The notes under the pieces were generated by a model, which had not been told where the DNA came from, made no database searches, and saw only the letters and a list, made by a program, of their open reading frames with translations. Both the position numbers and the translations under genes were made by a program. A stretch of DNA of 33,125 nt. Origin: an uncultured Succinivibrionaceae bacterium (GTDB lineage Bacteria; Pseudomonadota; Gammaproteobacteria; Enterobacterales; Succinivibrionaceae). Below, in pieces: positions 1 to 9,498 of the stretch. The number at the start of each line of letters is the position of its first letter. Position 1 is the first letter of the stretch. The DNA lies in NCBI GenBank assembly GCA_949286015.1, contig CASEBB010000152.1, forward strand, positions 1 to 33,125, written 5' to 3'.

Positions 1-75
1 TTGAACGAAATGGTCACGATCCTTGATAGACACATGAACTTTCATGTGAACCATATTGGTGCTCTTAATCGGCAT
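1..75 (-). CDS. Possible start of an unknown gene running off the left edge
   Basis: On the minus strand an ATG at 75-73 opens a frame of 25 codons that stays open to base 1 (it begins MPIKSTNMVHMKVHV). It overlaps the 3' end of the truncated ATPase-like gene in another frame, exactly where that gene stops resembling its paralogue. A G-rich stretch (AGGGG) touches the ATG, so the ribosome site is poorly spaced. I do not recognise the product. One reading is the first codons of a mobile-element gene inserted into the ATPase-like gene; another is a chance open frame. Confidence 0.22.
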   Translation of the reverse strand, partial: MPIKSTNMVHMKVHVSIKDRDHFVQ

Positions 76-1142
76 CCCCTACTTACAACAAAGAACCGAT
101 AGCTACCCTCACTTAAGTTATCATAGGGCATGATGAGCTCTTGGTTACTCAACTCCATGATTTTTTGTGACGAAAGCTGGTAGTTATGCAGATACGAAAT
201 GAGAGCAGCACTAGCATCAGAGCTTTTCATCCAATACTTTCTAAATACAGGCTTAGAGCCGCGAACAACAGGGGCAAAAAAACTGTTCACAGCGAATGGG
301 CAATAGACCTTGACCGAGGCATCATGGTCAAAACAGAAGCCGTCGTAATAAAGCTCCAGCTTATCAAGCACCGCACTTGGGGGCATGCCCAGTAGCTTGG
401 CAGCACCGTTAATGTAAGGCGCAAATTGCTTACCAGTAATATCTGCTTGGGTATAGCCCAATAAATTGGCAACATCAGGCTCCATGCTGATATCAGTGAC
501 ATTCTGCCCTGTAAACAACGAAGTCTCACGATAGCGCATGATGCCCGTGACCAAGATAAATCTCACTCTAGGCTGCAAACGTAGCCAGCCATAGAAATCC
601 CTAAGCACCTTCTGAAAGGCAGCAAAAACCTGCGGCCGATGGAGGTTTATCGAAAGGGGGTAATCCCACTCATCTATCAAGAACACGAGCGGCTTGCCTC
701 TTTCAATAGCCAAGTCATCAAGACGCCACGCTAAGTCTTCAAATGAAGTGATGCTTGCGACTTGACTGACGTTAAATCCAGCATGAGAGTAAGCTGCAAT
801 CACTCTTTTACATAAGCTGGACTCAAAGTCGGCAGCATCGACGTTATTGCCCAATTCAAAAAAAGACAAGTTGATAACAGGGTAGCCACCTTCCTCCTGC
901 AGCATGCCATCAATCGCCAAGCCTGCAAAGCTCTTAGAGCCATTAGTGAACCACTCCTGCAGCATGGAGCAAAGGAGAGTCTTGCCCATACGACGTGGTC
1001 GGGTGAGGAAAAGTTTGTTTCCCATGAGAAACAGATTTTTCAGCAAGGCCGTCTTGTCTACAAAGAAAAACCCACCTTGAAGCAAGTCGTTCCAAGTTGA
1101 AACCTCAACAGGCATTTGGAGTAACGTCGTCTCTTCCGCCAT
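42..1142 (-). pseudogene. AAA-ATPase-like / PD-(D/E)XK family protein, copy 1, 3'-truncated
   Basis: This is the N-terminal ATPase half of the AAA-ATPase-like (PF09820-type) family, which normally continues into a PD-(D/E)XK nuclease-like domain. The role of the family is not firmly known. The start is ATG at 1142 with GGTGGGG a few bases upstream. Visible motifs are a Walker-A-like RPRRMGKT at residues 48-55 and a Walker B LVFLIDE at 152-158. The protein tracks the neighbouring copy (1645-3343) closely up to about residue 348. It then ends in 18 unrelated residues, so the rest of the ATPase region and the nuclease-like domain are missing. The break is near base 99, where a different open frame begins. 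The two copies lie head to tail and are probably a duplication. It is likely non-functional; an alternative is that the cut reflects an insertion continuing outside the window. Confidence 0.72.
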
Positions 1143-1644
1143 TTTGTCCCCACCTCCATGAGAAATACGGCACTACCGGCAAGCGGCTCTGGACACTTTA
1201 GGAACAGCCACTTTACTACGGTCTATAACGAGATTTTAGCAAGAGCCATCCACTAAAGAAAGCCAATAAGGACGTCCTGTAGGCTCGGCAGACACCACAA
1301 GCAAACCACCACCGGCATCGCGCTTTTAGCCATGGTTACGCATCATGTGACTTCCACAGCGAGCTTGAGTGCGACTCAGTTATAACGCAAAGAGGCCACT
1401 TAGGGTTGTTGTTTACTAAACGGCGGCGCTCTACTTACAGGTTGTGGTGACATGTATATAGAGCAGGAACCGCACAGGGATCAGCTTTAGCTCCCTCCAC
1501 ATGGCGCTCCCATACAGTGAATCAACTCTGCCGCGAAGCCTCTTAGGAGCCTACGCTTTAGCCTCAGCAGCGCAGGCTTGGGGGCAGGTGCTGCTTTGAG
1601 GTGGTACCAAGCCTTGCAGGTGCTCAGATGCTTGCAGGCTAATA
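1143..1644. other. Intergenic stretch between the two ATPase-like copies
   Basis: No gene is supported. The first ~110 bases match the DNA upstream of copy 2 (about 3350-3370 and 3508-3605), for example the shared block GATTTTAGCAAG at about 1231-1242. In copy 2 this homology is interrupted by the family-2 element. Around 1290-1370 there is faint similarity to the inside of that element (ACCACAA, then TGGTTACG), perhaps a decayed relative. A direct repeat CTTGCAGG lies just past the end of copy 2 at about 1614-1640. Confidence 0.5.
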
Positions 1645-3343
1645 CTAATAAGCCACCAGCTCCTTGTGACGATCTACCACAACCAGTCCCAGTGCAGTAT
1701 GCTGCACCTTGAATCTGCACCAAGCACAGATCTGGCGGTAAGTGTCGCTAATGACCACTACCACCATCGTCTGTGGCAGCTCTGACTGTGGACGATTGTT
1801 ACCAGACATCCGCTCTAGAATCTGCTTCTCGCCGTCACCTAAACGCTGGTCAATGGATGCCTCGGTAATGCTCTCCAGTCGCTTGAGCGCAAAGATGTAG
1901 ACCTGATCCTTGGTAGTAGCTTCCAGATCACTGCGCCAAAGGTTATTTGCCACCTCATCCTTGATGAGGATAGAAGATGAGCTGAGCGCAAGCTTGAGCA
2001 CCGTGCGGTAAAAAGCCTCAAGATCAGGCTTTGGCACCTGATATGGAGTTTGCGCCACACCTTGATCATGAGACGCCAGCGCCTTGAAAAGGTCATCGCG
2101 CACATAGCCCAAGATTTCATTAAAGCTCCGGCACAGCTGCGCTATATCCCCTTGCCTCAGAGCTGACTTCACCTGTCCAATCGCTGTGGAAAGGTCGGAA
2201 CCATCGGTATTCTTAAAGCTCACCAAGTAGCTCATCAATACAGGGAAAAACACATTCCTTACGTCTTGGTTGGTAATACCACAGCGGTAGTTGCGATCTG
2301 CTGAACACTCCTCTTGGGCGGTATCGTCAGTAATCGCTTTAATCGAGAAATAGCCACCTATCACCAAGATCTGCTCAAAGGTCACGTCTTGCAGGTAGTA
2401 CCCCGCACGTAAGCTGTCATTGGACATATCGAGCCTTTGCTCGCTAAGTTCCATGATCCTTTGTGACGAAAGCGAGTAGTCATGCAGGTAAGAAGTAAGA
2501 GCGTATTTAGCCCCAAAGCTCTCCATCCAATAGCTTTCAAACTCAGGTTTCGAGCCGCAATCAAGGGAGGAAAAGAACATGTTTACAGCGAATGGGCAAT
2601 AGACTTTGCCTGTGGCATGCTTGTCAAAGCAGAAGCCGCCGTAATAACGCTCCAGCTTATCCAACACTGCACTTTGGGGCATGCCCAGCTCCTTGGCTGC
2701 CGCATTAATGTAAGGCGCAAATTGCTTACCAGTAAGATCTGCTTGGGTATATCCCAATAAATCGGCAACAACAGGCTCCATGCTAATGTCACGAACATCT
2801 GGCCCTAACAGCCACAAGGTATCACTATAGCGCATGATGCCCGTGATCAAGATAAACTTCACGCTCGGCTGCAAACGCAGCCAAGCATAGAAATCCCTAA
2901 GCACCTTCTTAAGCGCGTCATACACTTGCGGCTGTTGGAGATTGCTCAAGATAGGGGTATCCCAATCATCAATCAAGAAAACGAGCGCCCTAAGCGTTAA
3001 TCAATCTTGCACACAAGTCAGCCTCAAACTTGGCCGCATCGGAGCCAGCACCCAAGCCAAAGAAAGAAAAGTTGATGACAGGGTAGCCTCCTTCCTCCTG
3101 CAGCTTGCCATCAATCCCCAATCCCGCAAAGCTATTAGAGCCGTTGGAGAACCACTCCTGCAGCATGGAACAGAGGAGAGTTTTGCCCATACGACGTGGT
3201 CGGGTGATGAAAAGTCGGGTTCCCATGTTAAACAGCTTAGGCAGCAAGGCCGTCTTGTCTACAAAGAAATGCCCTCCTTGACGCAAGTCACTCCAACTAG
3301 AAACACCAATAGGCATTTGGAGTAGCGTTGTCTCTTCCGCCAT
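1645..3343 (-). pseudogene. AAA-ATPase-like / PD-(D/E)XK family protein, copy 2, frameshifted
   Basis: This copy is in two pieces. The first runs from ATG at 3343 (GGTGGGG upstream) to a TAG at about 2990 and carries the Walker-A-like RPRRMGKT. The second is open from the LVFLIDDWD Walker B region near 2988 down to 1645 and holds the rest of the ATPase plus the C-terminal nuclease-like domain. Against copy 1, the residues matching 118-151 are missing: 102 nt are replaced by 7, a net loss of 95 nt that also shifts the frame. The second piece has no proper start: TTG is the first possible initiator and it lies inside the Walker B strand. In the nuclease-like part, YIFALK stands where I would expect a catalytic E-x-K core, so the acidic residue also seems lost. 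I read it as a pseudogene; an assembly gap is the alternative. Confidence 0.78.
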
Positions 3344-3370
3344 TTTGTCCCCACCTTCCTGAGAAAAATG

Positions 3371-3507
3371 GGCTCTACTCAGAGTTTGGTGGATACCACA
3401 ACATAGCCTCACACCTTTAGGCAAGCACATGAGCCGTGGTTACGGCGTTTCATGTTAGCCACCTAAAAGTAGTATGGGGCTCTATCCACCTCCTACTGAG
3501 GAGAGCC
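3371..3507. mobile_element. Family-2 MITE-like element, 137 bp, with 8-bp target duplication
   Basis: The ends are imperfect inverted repeats of about 25 bp. The left begins GGCTCTACTCAG and the complement of the right begins GGCTCTCCTCAG; both run into GGTGGATA. The flanking 8-mers are GAAAAATG (3363-3370) and GAAAAACG (3508-3515), 7 of 8 identical. The related upstream region of ATPase-like copy 1 lacks the element and reads GAAATACG at the equivalent place, a paralogous empty site. There is no coding capacity, so movement would need a transposase supplied elsewhere. It lies 28 bp upstream of the copy-2 start and may have displaced its promoter. Confidence 0.8.
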
Positions 3508-3994
3508 GAAAAACGACATTACCGGCCAGCGCCTCTCTGGCTTTGGGCACAGCCTCTACGGCCTCTAACAAGATTTTAGCAAGCCCATCCGCTCAAGCAG
3601 GCCTACAAAGGATGGTGCAAGGCAATAATGGCGCTTGCCCCTACCCACTAACCAAAGAGTGGACAACAGCACTCATAAGCGCTACTCAGCGCGGCATAGC
3701 ATCACCCTGATCACCAAAAGGAGATTAAGATGCCCCAACAAGCTGGTAAGCGCTTGAGCTTAACTTGCAGCACTCATCCCTAAGGGCCTAAGGGGTATTG
3801 ATGCGCACCACGAGCCCCTAAAGCCATGGTGGGCTTAAGAGCGCGGGTAAAGTTTGCCCCTTGAGCTCTCTATCTCAGCAGCGTTTGCCACCGCAGCTGC
3901 AGAGAGGCCTTTGGCAAGCATAGCTGCTGCAGCTGGGAAAACGCCCCATTACAAGCAGCTATGCTACGCTCAGCCTCTCCTGCTGTGGTGCCTA
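3508..3994. other. Intergenic stretch upstream of ATPase-like copy 2
   Basis: Bases 3508-3605 continue the homology with the DNA upstream of copy 1 (1155-1250). The rest holds no recognised gene. A 17-codon frame at 3730-3783 follows a good AAGGAG, but nothing else supports it. I see no clear terminator for the reductase gene whose stop codon lies at 3995. Confidence 0.45.
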
Positions 3995-5722
3995 CTACTT
4001 CTGCTCAGATTGCAGCTTAGCGCTGTGCACCGCCCACGACTGATAGCCACCAGTCAGGTTATAGACCTTCTTGGCACCTAAAGCACGCAGGATGCAACAA
4101 GCAATGTGGCCACGCACACCAACTTGGCAAGTCACCACGTAGTTCTTGCTCTCGTCTAATGGGTGCTCCTTAACGTACTCACGCAGCGTATCCAGCGGCA
4201 CATTCACAAATTGTGGGATCTCACCTGCAGCTACTTCAGCTGGGGTACGCACATCCCAGAATACGGTGTTTTCTGCATCCATCTCGCTTAAGCCTGCGCA
4301 GGTCACCGTATCTTCCATGCCATCGACCACATTAGCCGCAGTCGAGCCCGCCATATTCACAGGTGAGCGTGGGGCGGAGAATGGAGGGGCATAAGCACTC
4401 TCAAACTCCACCATATCGTAGACGGTACCGTGCATCTGCATCAGCGCCGAGATGGCCTCGAGGTTCTTATCCACGCTTTGCTCACCTACAGCCTGCGCAC
4501 CTAAGATTGCACCCGACTCCTTATCAAAGAGCAGCTTTAAGTGCACTGGGGTAGGAGCAGTAAACCACGAGACGTGATTTGGCGTGTGCACCAGAGCCAC
4601 ACCAATCTTGCTCTGATCATAGCCCTGAGCCTGTAACGCACGGGTATTGGCACCCACGGCACCAGCCGTTAAGCGCATCACGCGCACAATGCTCACACCT
4701 AACGAGCCATGGTAGTGGTGGCTGTGCTCATCATGCAGCAGGTCAGCATTCTCTGGTAAGAGGATATTGTGGGCTAAGACACGTGCCTGCTTGGTGGCAG
4801 GGCCTGCTAAGGCCATGGTGCCATAACGGCCAGTTGGCACATCCTTAACCGCGACCACGTCACCTAAGGCAAAAATGTTAGGGTCAGAGGTCTGCATGGT
4901 GTCATCAGTCACCACATAGCCACGCGCATTCAGCTCCACACCCGTAGCCTGTAAGAAATCACTCTCTGGAGTGATACCTAAGGACATGATGACCAGCTGA
5001 GTCTTTACGACCTCGCCGTTTTCCAGCTCGACGCTCAGCTCCTCACCTTCCTCCACGCGTGGGATATTGGTGATACCCACACCCAGCTTTAAGCAGACGC
5101 CGTGCTTTTCCAGCTCTAAGTGCAGGTACTTAGCGATATCAGGATCGACAGGGGTTAAGACCTGTGGAGCCTTTTCCACTAAGGTGATATTGATGCCTAA
5201 GGATTGCAGGTTCTCGCAGGCCTCTAAGCCGATAAAGCCGCCACCCACGATGACAGCGTTTTGCACATTGTGCTGCTTAATGTACTTGCGGATACCATCA
5301 GCGTCCTCGATCGAGCGCATGGTAAAGATGCCGTCGGCATTGCGGCGCTGGGCAAAGGCAGGGACAATGGCCTTAGCACCGGTGGCGATGACCAAGCGAT
5401 CGTAAGGCACCTTTTGTGGGTTCTTAGTAGGCAGCGCGGCATCATCGACTAAGACGCACTTCTGCTCACGATCGAGGCCCACGGCGCGTGTAGCGTCCAT
5501 AACGTCGATGTTATAGCGCGACTTAAACATCTCCTTGGTGGCTAAGAAGAGGGTGTCCTTATCGGCAATCACGCCACCGGCGAAGTAAGGTAGAGCGCAC
5601 CCCGCCCATGAGATGTATGGGTTCTTTTCAATAATGGTGATTTCTACCTTTTCATCAAGACGACGTAAGCGTGCGGCTAAGCCGGCACCACCGGCAGTAC
5701 CGCCGATAATCACAACTTTCAT
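3995..5722 (-). CDS. CoA-disulfide / persulfide reductase with C-terminal rhodanese domain (CoADR-Rhd type)
   Basis: This is a cytoplasmic FAD-dependent NAD(P)H oxidoreductase. Family members reduce CoA disulfide, polysulfide or persulfides and help thiol redox balance. Visible features are an N-terminal FAD dinucleotide fold (VVIIGGTAGG, residues 3-12), the single redox cysteine in SWAGCALPY (Cys42; Cys43 if the upstream ATG is used, the position known from CoADR), an NAD-binding fold with VIVGGGFIGLEA near residue 160, the second FAD motif IFALGDV near 290, and a rhodanese domain from about 470 with active loop CQVGVRG (Cys near 532). Two adjacent ATGs exist. GAGGA lies 7 nt before the second but only 4 nt before the first, so I prefer 5722 (575 residues); 5725 adds one Met. 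It appears to be a single-gene unit. The exact substrate cannot be told from sequence. Confidence 0.9.
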   Translation of the reverse strand: MKVVIIGGTAGGAGLAARLRRLDEKVEITIIEKNPYISWAGCALPYFAGGVIADKDTLFLATKEMFKSRYNIDVMDATRAVGLDREQKCVLVDDAALPTKNPQKVPYDRLVIATGAKAIVPAFAQRRNADGIFTMRSIEDADGIRKYIKQHNVQNAVIVGGGFIGLEACENLQSLGINITLVEKAPQVLTPVDPDIAKYLHLELEKHGVCLKLGVGITNIPRVEEGEELSVELENGEVVKTQLVIMSLGITPESDFLQATGVELNARGYVVTDDTMQTSDPNIFALGDVVAVKDVPTGRYGTMALAGPATKQARVLAHNILLPENADLLHDEHSHHYHGSLGVSIVRVMRLTAGAVGANTRALQAQGYDQSKIGVALVHTPNHVSWFTAPTPVHLKLLFDKESGAILGAQAVGEQSVDKNLEAISALMQMHGTVYDMVEFESAYAPPFSAPRSPVNMAGSTAANVVDGMEDTVTCAGLSEMDAENTVFWDVRTPAEVAAGEIPQFVNVPLDTLREYVKEHPLDESKNYVVTCQVGVRGHIACCILRALGAKKVYNLTGGYQSWAVHSAKLQSEQK

Positions 5723-5764
5723 CATAGTTCCTCAAAAAACCAAGCCACCACAGCTTGCTGTCCT

Positions 5765-5792
5765 ATCGTAAGCTGCGCTGAGCCTAAAGCAA
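5765..5792 (-). promoter_or_regulatory. Possible promoter of the CoADR-Rhd gene
   Basis: On the minus strand TTGCTT and TACGAT are separated by 16 nt, placing a transcription start about 35 nt before the ATG. Both hexamers are weak matches to sigma-70 boxes and no operator is evident. Confidence 0.3.
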
Positions 5793-6661
5793 AAACAGCA
5801 GACACTGGGGAGATGCAAGCTGGCAATACAGAGCGCTGCGAGCAAAGCGCAGATCGCATATCACAGACAGTGCGCTGCAAGCAGATAGTGCTCTCACAGG
5901 TGTGCAGCGCTTGTTGGTATGTAGCGCTTCTGGGTGGGCACAGGCGTAAAGTAGACGCTTATACACACCCAACAGAGTACGCGCCTGATCTTAACACGCA
6001 CCACAGACTTATGCAGGAGATGTACGCACCAACTTGACCTTGTTTTGGCTATAACTGGCCCAAAACACACTATGCACTGCTGCTCAGCTGACTACAGCGG
6101 TACAACCCAAAGCTCTGCCCACTGCCCACTACACCCACGACTCTATGCTCTGGCAGCACGTCAGCAGCGGCGCTACCTGCTTGGGGCTAAACAGCTCCTT
6201 GCCAGTCCCCTTGCCCTTATCTTAGGAACAACTGACTTAAGCGATGACGGACTTTAGGGTAATCAGGTGCACCGTCTAAAGATATGCTGAGACTCACCGG
6301 CACCATTCATCCCGAGGTGGGTACTGCCAGAACGCATCCCAAGTGCCGTTGCACTGCACCGCCATCCTTACGCTCAGGGCAACGTGCTGGGCTCTCTTTG
6401 CCCTTTGTGTCTTACTCCCTACACCCTGCTACCTGCCTGACTACCGACCAGAGCTGTTAGCCACGCCGTGCGCGGCCCCGCTTTGTTTGAGCTCTTTAGA
6501 CTGCCTTGTAGGTACCGCAAAAGCGCCTGACGCCGCCTTATATCGCTAGTAGCGCCGCAGCAATATCTCCTCTCAGGGTAAATCGCCTGCTTGTAGACTG
6601 TTAGCTCTTTGGGATTTGCTTGTGGGGATACTCTCCTTGCCTCTTGCTCTGTGCAATAGGC
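5793..6661. other. Intergenic stretch between CoADR-Rhd and the binding-protein gene
   Basis: There is no supported gene. It contains a family-1 repeat copy at 6222-6380 (listed separately). The remaining ~700 bases show neither a plausible coding frame with a ribosome site nor a recognised RNA. Confidence 0.45.
6222..6380. repeat. Family-1 repeat, copy A (right end decayed)
   Basis: The left end reads GGAACAACTGACTTAAGCGA and continues GATGACGG-ACTTTAGGGTAATC, closely matching copy C at 11896. The inner part ending CTGAGACTCACCGGCACCATTCAT also matches copy C. The centre has CCCGAGG in place of CTCGAGG. The right inverted end is only weakly visible near 6360-6380, so that boundary is approximate. 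Confidence 0.6.
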
Positions 6662-6689
6662 AAAAAAAATCCAGCCCGTAGGCTGGATT
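6662..6689 (-). terminator. Rho-independent terminator of the binding-protein gene
   Basis: Read on the minus strand, the perfect 9-bp stem AATCCAGCC / GGCTGGATT encloses a TACG loop and is followed by eight T. It sits about 65 bp past the stop codon of the binding-protein gene. Confidence 0.9.
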
Positions 6690-6754
6690 CTTTGTGGAAG
6701 CAGCGCCGATGCGCGCCACTGTCTTTACTTTAGTTGAGACTTACGCGCTCAATC

Positions 6755-7894
6755 TTATTTTGCATTAGCTTGAGCACGGGCAGCAGCATCATCAATCGAG
6801 AGCTTGTTAGCAGCAGCTTGTAACTCTTCAATCGACATGCTGGCTAAAGCCTTAATCTCGTCAGCATTGTATGGTAACGACTGCTCGAAGTACTTGTCGT
6901 AATCACCGTAGTCTGCTGGGGAGGACACAAACAGGTATGGGAACACTAAGTCCACAAACTTGCCCTCAAAGTCCTTGTAGTTGCCCTTAACTGCGTTGTA
7001 CACCAGTAAGAAGGCATACAGAGGATCGCAGTAGTGACCACCGGACTGACCAGCCATAGAGCCGTTTTGTAAGCGCTCGCCTAAGTCAGGTAAGAAGTCA
7101 GTGGAAACCACGGCAATGTCCTTGACCTTACCGGCACGCTCCACCGCAGCCACGGCACCTAATAATGGGTCACCGCCACCACCAGCTGGAATTAAGGCGT
7201 CTAAGGTTGGGTCAGCAGCCATTAAAGCTTCAGCAGCCTTGGAACCGCCCTCAGAGGAAGTACCAGCATATTGTGGCTCAGATAACTTGGCTTGATCATA
7301 TGGGTGGGCGGCATTCCACTTCTCTACACCGGCCTTGTAGCCTTCCCAGCGGCCGAGCCAAGTGGCATCACCTTGCTCCCAACCGATCAGACCAATGTTA
7401 CGGCAGCCCTTGTTTAACAGGATGTTGACTAAAGCCTCACCATTGGCAGGCTCATCCTCGTGCACAGCACCAATGAAGTATGGCGAGCTCTTAGCCATCT
7501 CGTAAATCTGAGGGTTGGCGGTCTCAGAGATGATACGGTAGAACTGAGCTAAGTAGACCTCATTGTCGTTGCAGTTCTTAATGGCGGACACCATCTCGGT
7601 ATCAGCGGAGTTGCAAACGATAATGCCTTGGCAGCCAGCAGCGATTAATTGCTCAATAGAAGCAGTCACACGCTCGGAAACGTGGCCTTGGTCGACGTAC
7701 TGTAACTCAACACCTAAGGCATCGGCAGCAGCGTCTAACATACGCTTGGAGTCAGAGCCTAAGACGTCAGTGGACGACCAAATCGAAACACCAATCTTGA
7801 TGTCATCAGCAGCATTAGCAACGGTGCTGGCGCAAGCCATGGTGGCAGCCATTACTGCGGTACCTACAAACAGGCTCAGCTTCTTTAACTTCAT
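6755..7894 (-). CDS. Periplasmic sugar-binding protein of a CUT2-type ABC transporter
   Basis: This is the secreted binding component of a pentose/hexose importer of the ribose/galactofuranose-binding (Peripla_BP_4) type. I start it at ATG 7894, giving 379 residues: GAGAGGA lies about 9 nt upstream and a clean signal peptide follows (KLKK, hydrophobic core, cut after ANA near residue 28). The frame stays open 14 codons further upstream but has no matching ribosome site. The mature part shows the two-lobe pattern of the family, for example DIKIGVSIW at the start, GCQGIIVCNS near 90, NIGLIGWEQGD near 180 and ALIPAGGGGDP near 240. The gene lies apart from its likely permease/ATPase partners (12060-15469), with araA between them, and has its own promoter region and terminator. 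L-arabinose or a related sugar is the best guess from context only. Confidence 0.9.
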   Translation of the reverse strand: MKLKKLSLFVGTAVMAATMACASTVANAADDIKIGVSIWSSTDVLGSDSKRMLDAAADALGVELQYVDQGHVSERVTASIEQLIAAGCQGIIVCNSADTEMVSAIKNCNDNEVYLAQFYRIISETANPQIYEMAKSSPYFIGAVHEDEPANGEALVNILLNKGCRNIGLIGWEQGDATWLGRWEGYKAGVEKWNAAHPYDQAKLSEPQYAGTSSEGGSKAAEALMAADPTLDALIPAGGGGDPLLGAVAAVERAGKVKDIAVVSTDFLPDLGERLQNGSMAGQSGGHYCDPLYAFLLVYNAVKGNYKDFEGKFVDLVFPYLFVSSPADYGDYDKYFEQSLPYNADEIKALASMSIEELQAAANKLSIDDAAARAQANAK

Positions 7895-7963
7895 CAACTC
7901 AATCCTCTCAATCCTTGGCACTGGCAAGTGCGTCAAGCTACCTGCTGTGCTCTAATGGGGCGT

Positions 7964-8009
7964 ATCTTAGCGAAAATCGCCCGCGCAAATGTGACACAAG
8001 TTCACATTT
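7964..8009 (-). promoter_or_regulatory. Promoter of the binding-protein gene with a CRP-like site
   Basis: A perfect inverted repeat, AAATGTGA and TCACATTT, lies at 7987-8009 with a 7-nt spacer; classical CRP sites have 6 between TGTGA and TCACA. A TAAGAT -10 box on the minus strand (7964-7969) would put the start near 7957, so the site would be centred at about -41. That is the class-II activator position, and the absence of a good -35 box fits it. The regulator's identity is inferred. Confidence 0.5.
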
Positions 8010-8128
8010 TGGGGAAAAACAGGGCCGTGCTTGGGGATTTTGCTGCCTTTTTGTGAGCTGGTGCAAGTTTTTTCGCAAATGTATCAAGCGCTTTAAAGCT
8101 TGCAGGCAAGCCGGAATAGCCGTAACAG

Positions 8129-8142
8129 TGAAAACGTTTACA
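8129..8142. promoter_or_regulatory. LacI/GalR-type operator, site 1
   Basis: TGAAAACGTTTACA is a near-palindrome around a central CG and matches the two sites at 15801 and 15970. It is the general operator form of LacI-family sugar repressors. It lies about 235 bp before the binding-protein start, further than usual. Confidence 0.55.
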
Positions 8143-8320
8143 GTGTTGCGTTACGTTAAGTGTGGTGGGTATGGCGCAAAAGCAGATGACGTCAACGCAG
8201 ATTACGCCAATGCAGGCAGAGCGGCAGGAGGCTTGAGTACGGTGGGGAGTGTGGTGAGGTCATAAGTGGCTCCATCATGATGGATAGCGGTAAGAGCAAA
8301 GCAGTAAGCAGTGAGCTGTG

Positions 8321-8490
8321 AGTAAAGAGTGCTCTCATCAGTGCAGGATGCAGATGGAAGTTACGGCAAAGTGCCCCGCCATACCTCGAGATAAAGGGTG
8401 CGGGTAAGCTTGAGCCTGCCTACCTAACCGACCTAAAGAGTGGTCACCCTGCTGCTCCTAAAGTCGTCAGCGCTTAAGCCAGATGCTCCG
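8321..8490. repeat. Family-1 repeat, copy E
   Basis: The left end (CATCAGTGCAGGATGCAG) resembles copy D. The complement of the right end contains GGCTTAAGCGCTGACGAC and then TTTAGG, closely matching the left end of copy A. The inner segment CATACCTCGAGATAAAGGG is shared with copy D. The length is about 165-170 bp and the outer boundaries are approximate. Confidence 0.6.
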
Positions 8491-8541
8491 CAGCGCACAG
8501 CAGGATGCGTCCACGGCTGGCAACTACAAGATGGTGCTGCT

Positions 8542-9101
8542 GATGATGATGATGATGCAGCTGCGCCTTGCGGGATGGCATGTGTAAACAGAGAAAGAGT
8601 AGGAGGTGTTGTTGATGGTGGTGGGGTAGTGGTGGTAGTGGCGGCGTTAGTAGTGGTAGTGATGGTGGTGATGGTTGTGGTTGTGGTGTGGTTGTGGTTA
8701 TGGTGAAGGAAAAGGAGCTGGTATCCCCAAAAGCCCATCCCTACGGAAGTAACAGCCTACAGCAGAGGCTTTACCCTGAGAGAAGGTAAAGAATGAGGCT
8801 GGTGAGGCGACGGAGGAGGAGGAGGAGGAGGAGGCGAAGAAGAAGAAGAAGAAGAAGAAGTTTGCAGCGGCGCGGGGCACTACATCTCGAGATAAGGTGC
8901 CGTCAGGCGCTTTTGCGGATGCCTACGAAAAAGAGGCGGTACAGCACTCTTTACCTGTAGTGAGCGTCTGTGCTGATGGTGGCTAGTGGTAGATTCGAAA
9001 ATTAACGAGGAACCACATCCATAGTCGTGCAGGCGCATGAATGTGATCAATTAGGGGCAGGGGACAGGCGTGATTAATGTATGATGATGATGATGATGAT
9101 G
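8542..9101. repeat. Low-complexity triplet repeats (GAT, GTG, GGA, GAA, ATG)
   Basis: Within this non-coding stretch are (GAT)5 at 8542-8556, a GTG/GGT-rich run at about 8605-8702, (GGA)n at about 8812-8833 changing to (GAA)n at 8836-8860, and (ATG)7 at 9081-9101. Open frames across it are single-residue runs without ribosome sites. A further half copy of the family-1 core (CATCTCGAGATAAG) lies near 8882. No gene is supported between 7895 and 9498. Confidence 0.75.
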
Positions 9102-9498
9102 ATCGCAGGTGAGGGTAAGGGCAAAGACGCCAAGCGACTTGCCAGTAACCTGCCTTAGAGCTACGTCGCGGTATCGCCGCTTGCTGCTCCCTGATCCATA
9201 TCAGGTTGCTGCTCGGCCTCAAGGCTTTACCGCAAAGGCCGCTTTTAAGCCCAGAGCATCGGTAAACATACCTGAAGTCACAAAGGGCAAAGCGCTCTCC
9301 TTGCGGGGAGCTACGCTGCTCTACCTGCCCACCAAAACAAAAGGCGCACCTGATAGCACTATGCGTACTAACAGTGGCGCCTCTTGTCAGCCTATCCCTT
9401 ACTGCTTACCGCAGTAGCAGCAACAGCAGCAAAGGTCAGCACTCATACGGGTAAGACCGCATGCATGCTTGCAAGCAAGCCTGCAGGCAAGCGCAATC

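Noticed and set aside
1645..2976. A stand-alone 443-residue protein starting at 2976
   Set aside because: The only start is a TTG inside the Walker B strand with no ribosome site; it is the tail of the frameshifted copy 2.
3730..3783. 17-codon frame after a good AAGGAG
   Set aside because: It is too short, has no homologous copy in the window and no clear relation to neighbours; chance cannot be excluded.
9458..9495. Cluster of short palindromes past araA as a terminator
   Set aside because: GCTTGCAAGC and GCCTGCAGGC can pair, but there is no T-tract and several foldings compete, so no terminator was called.
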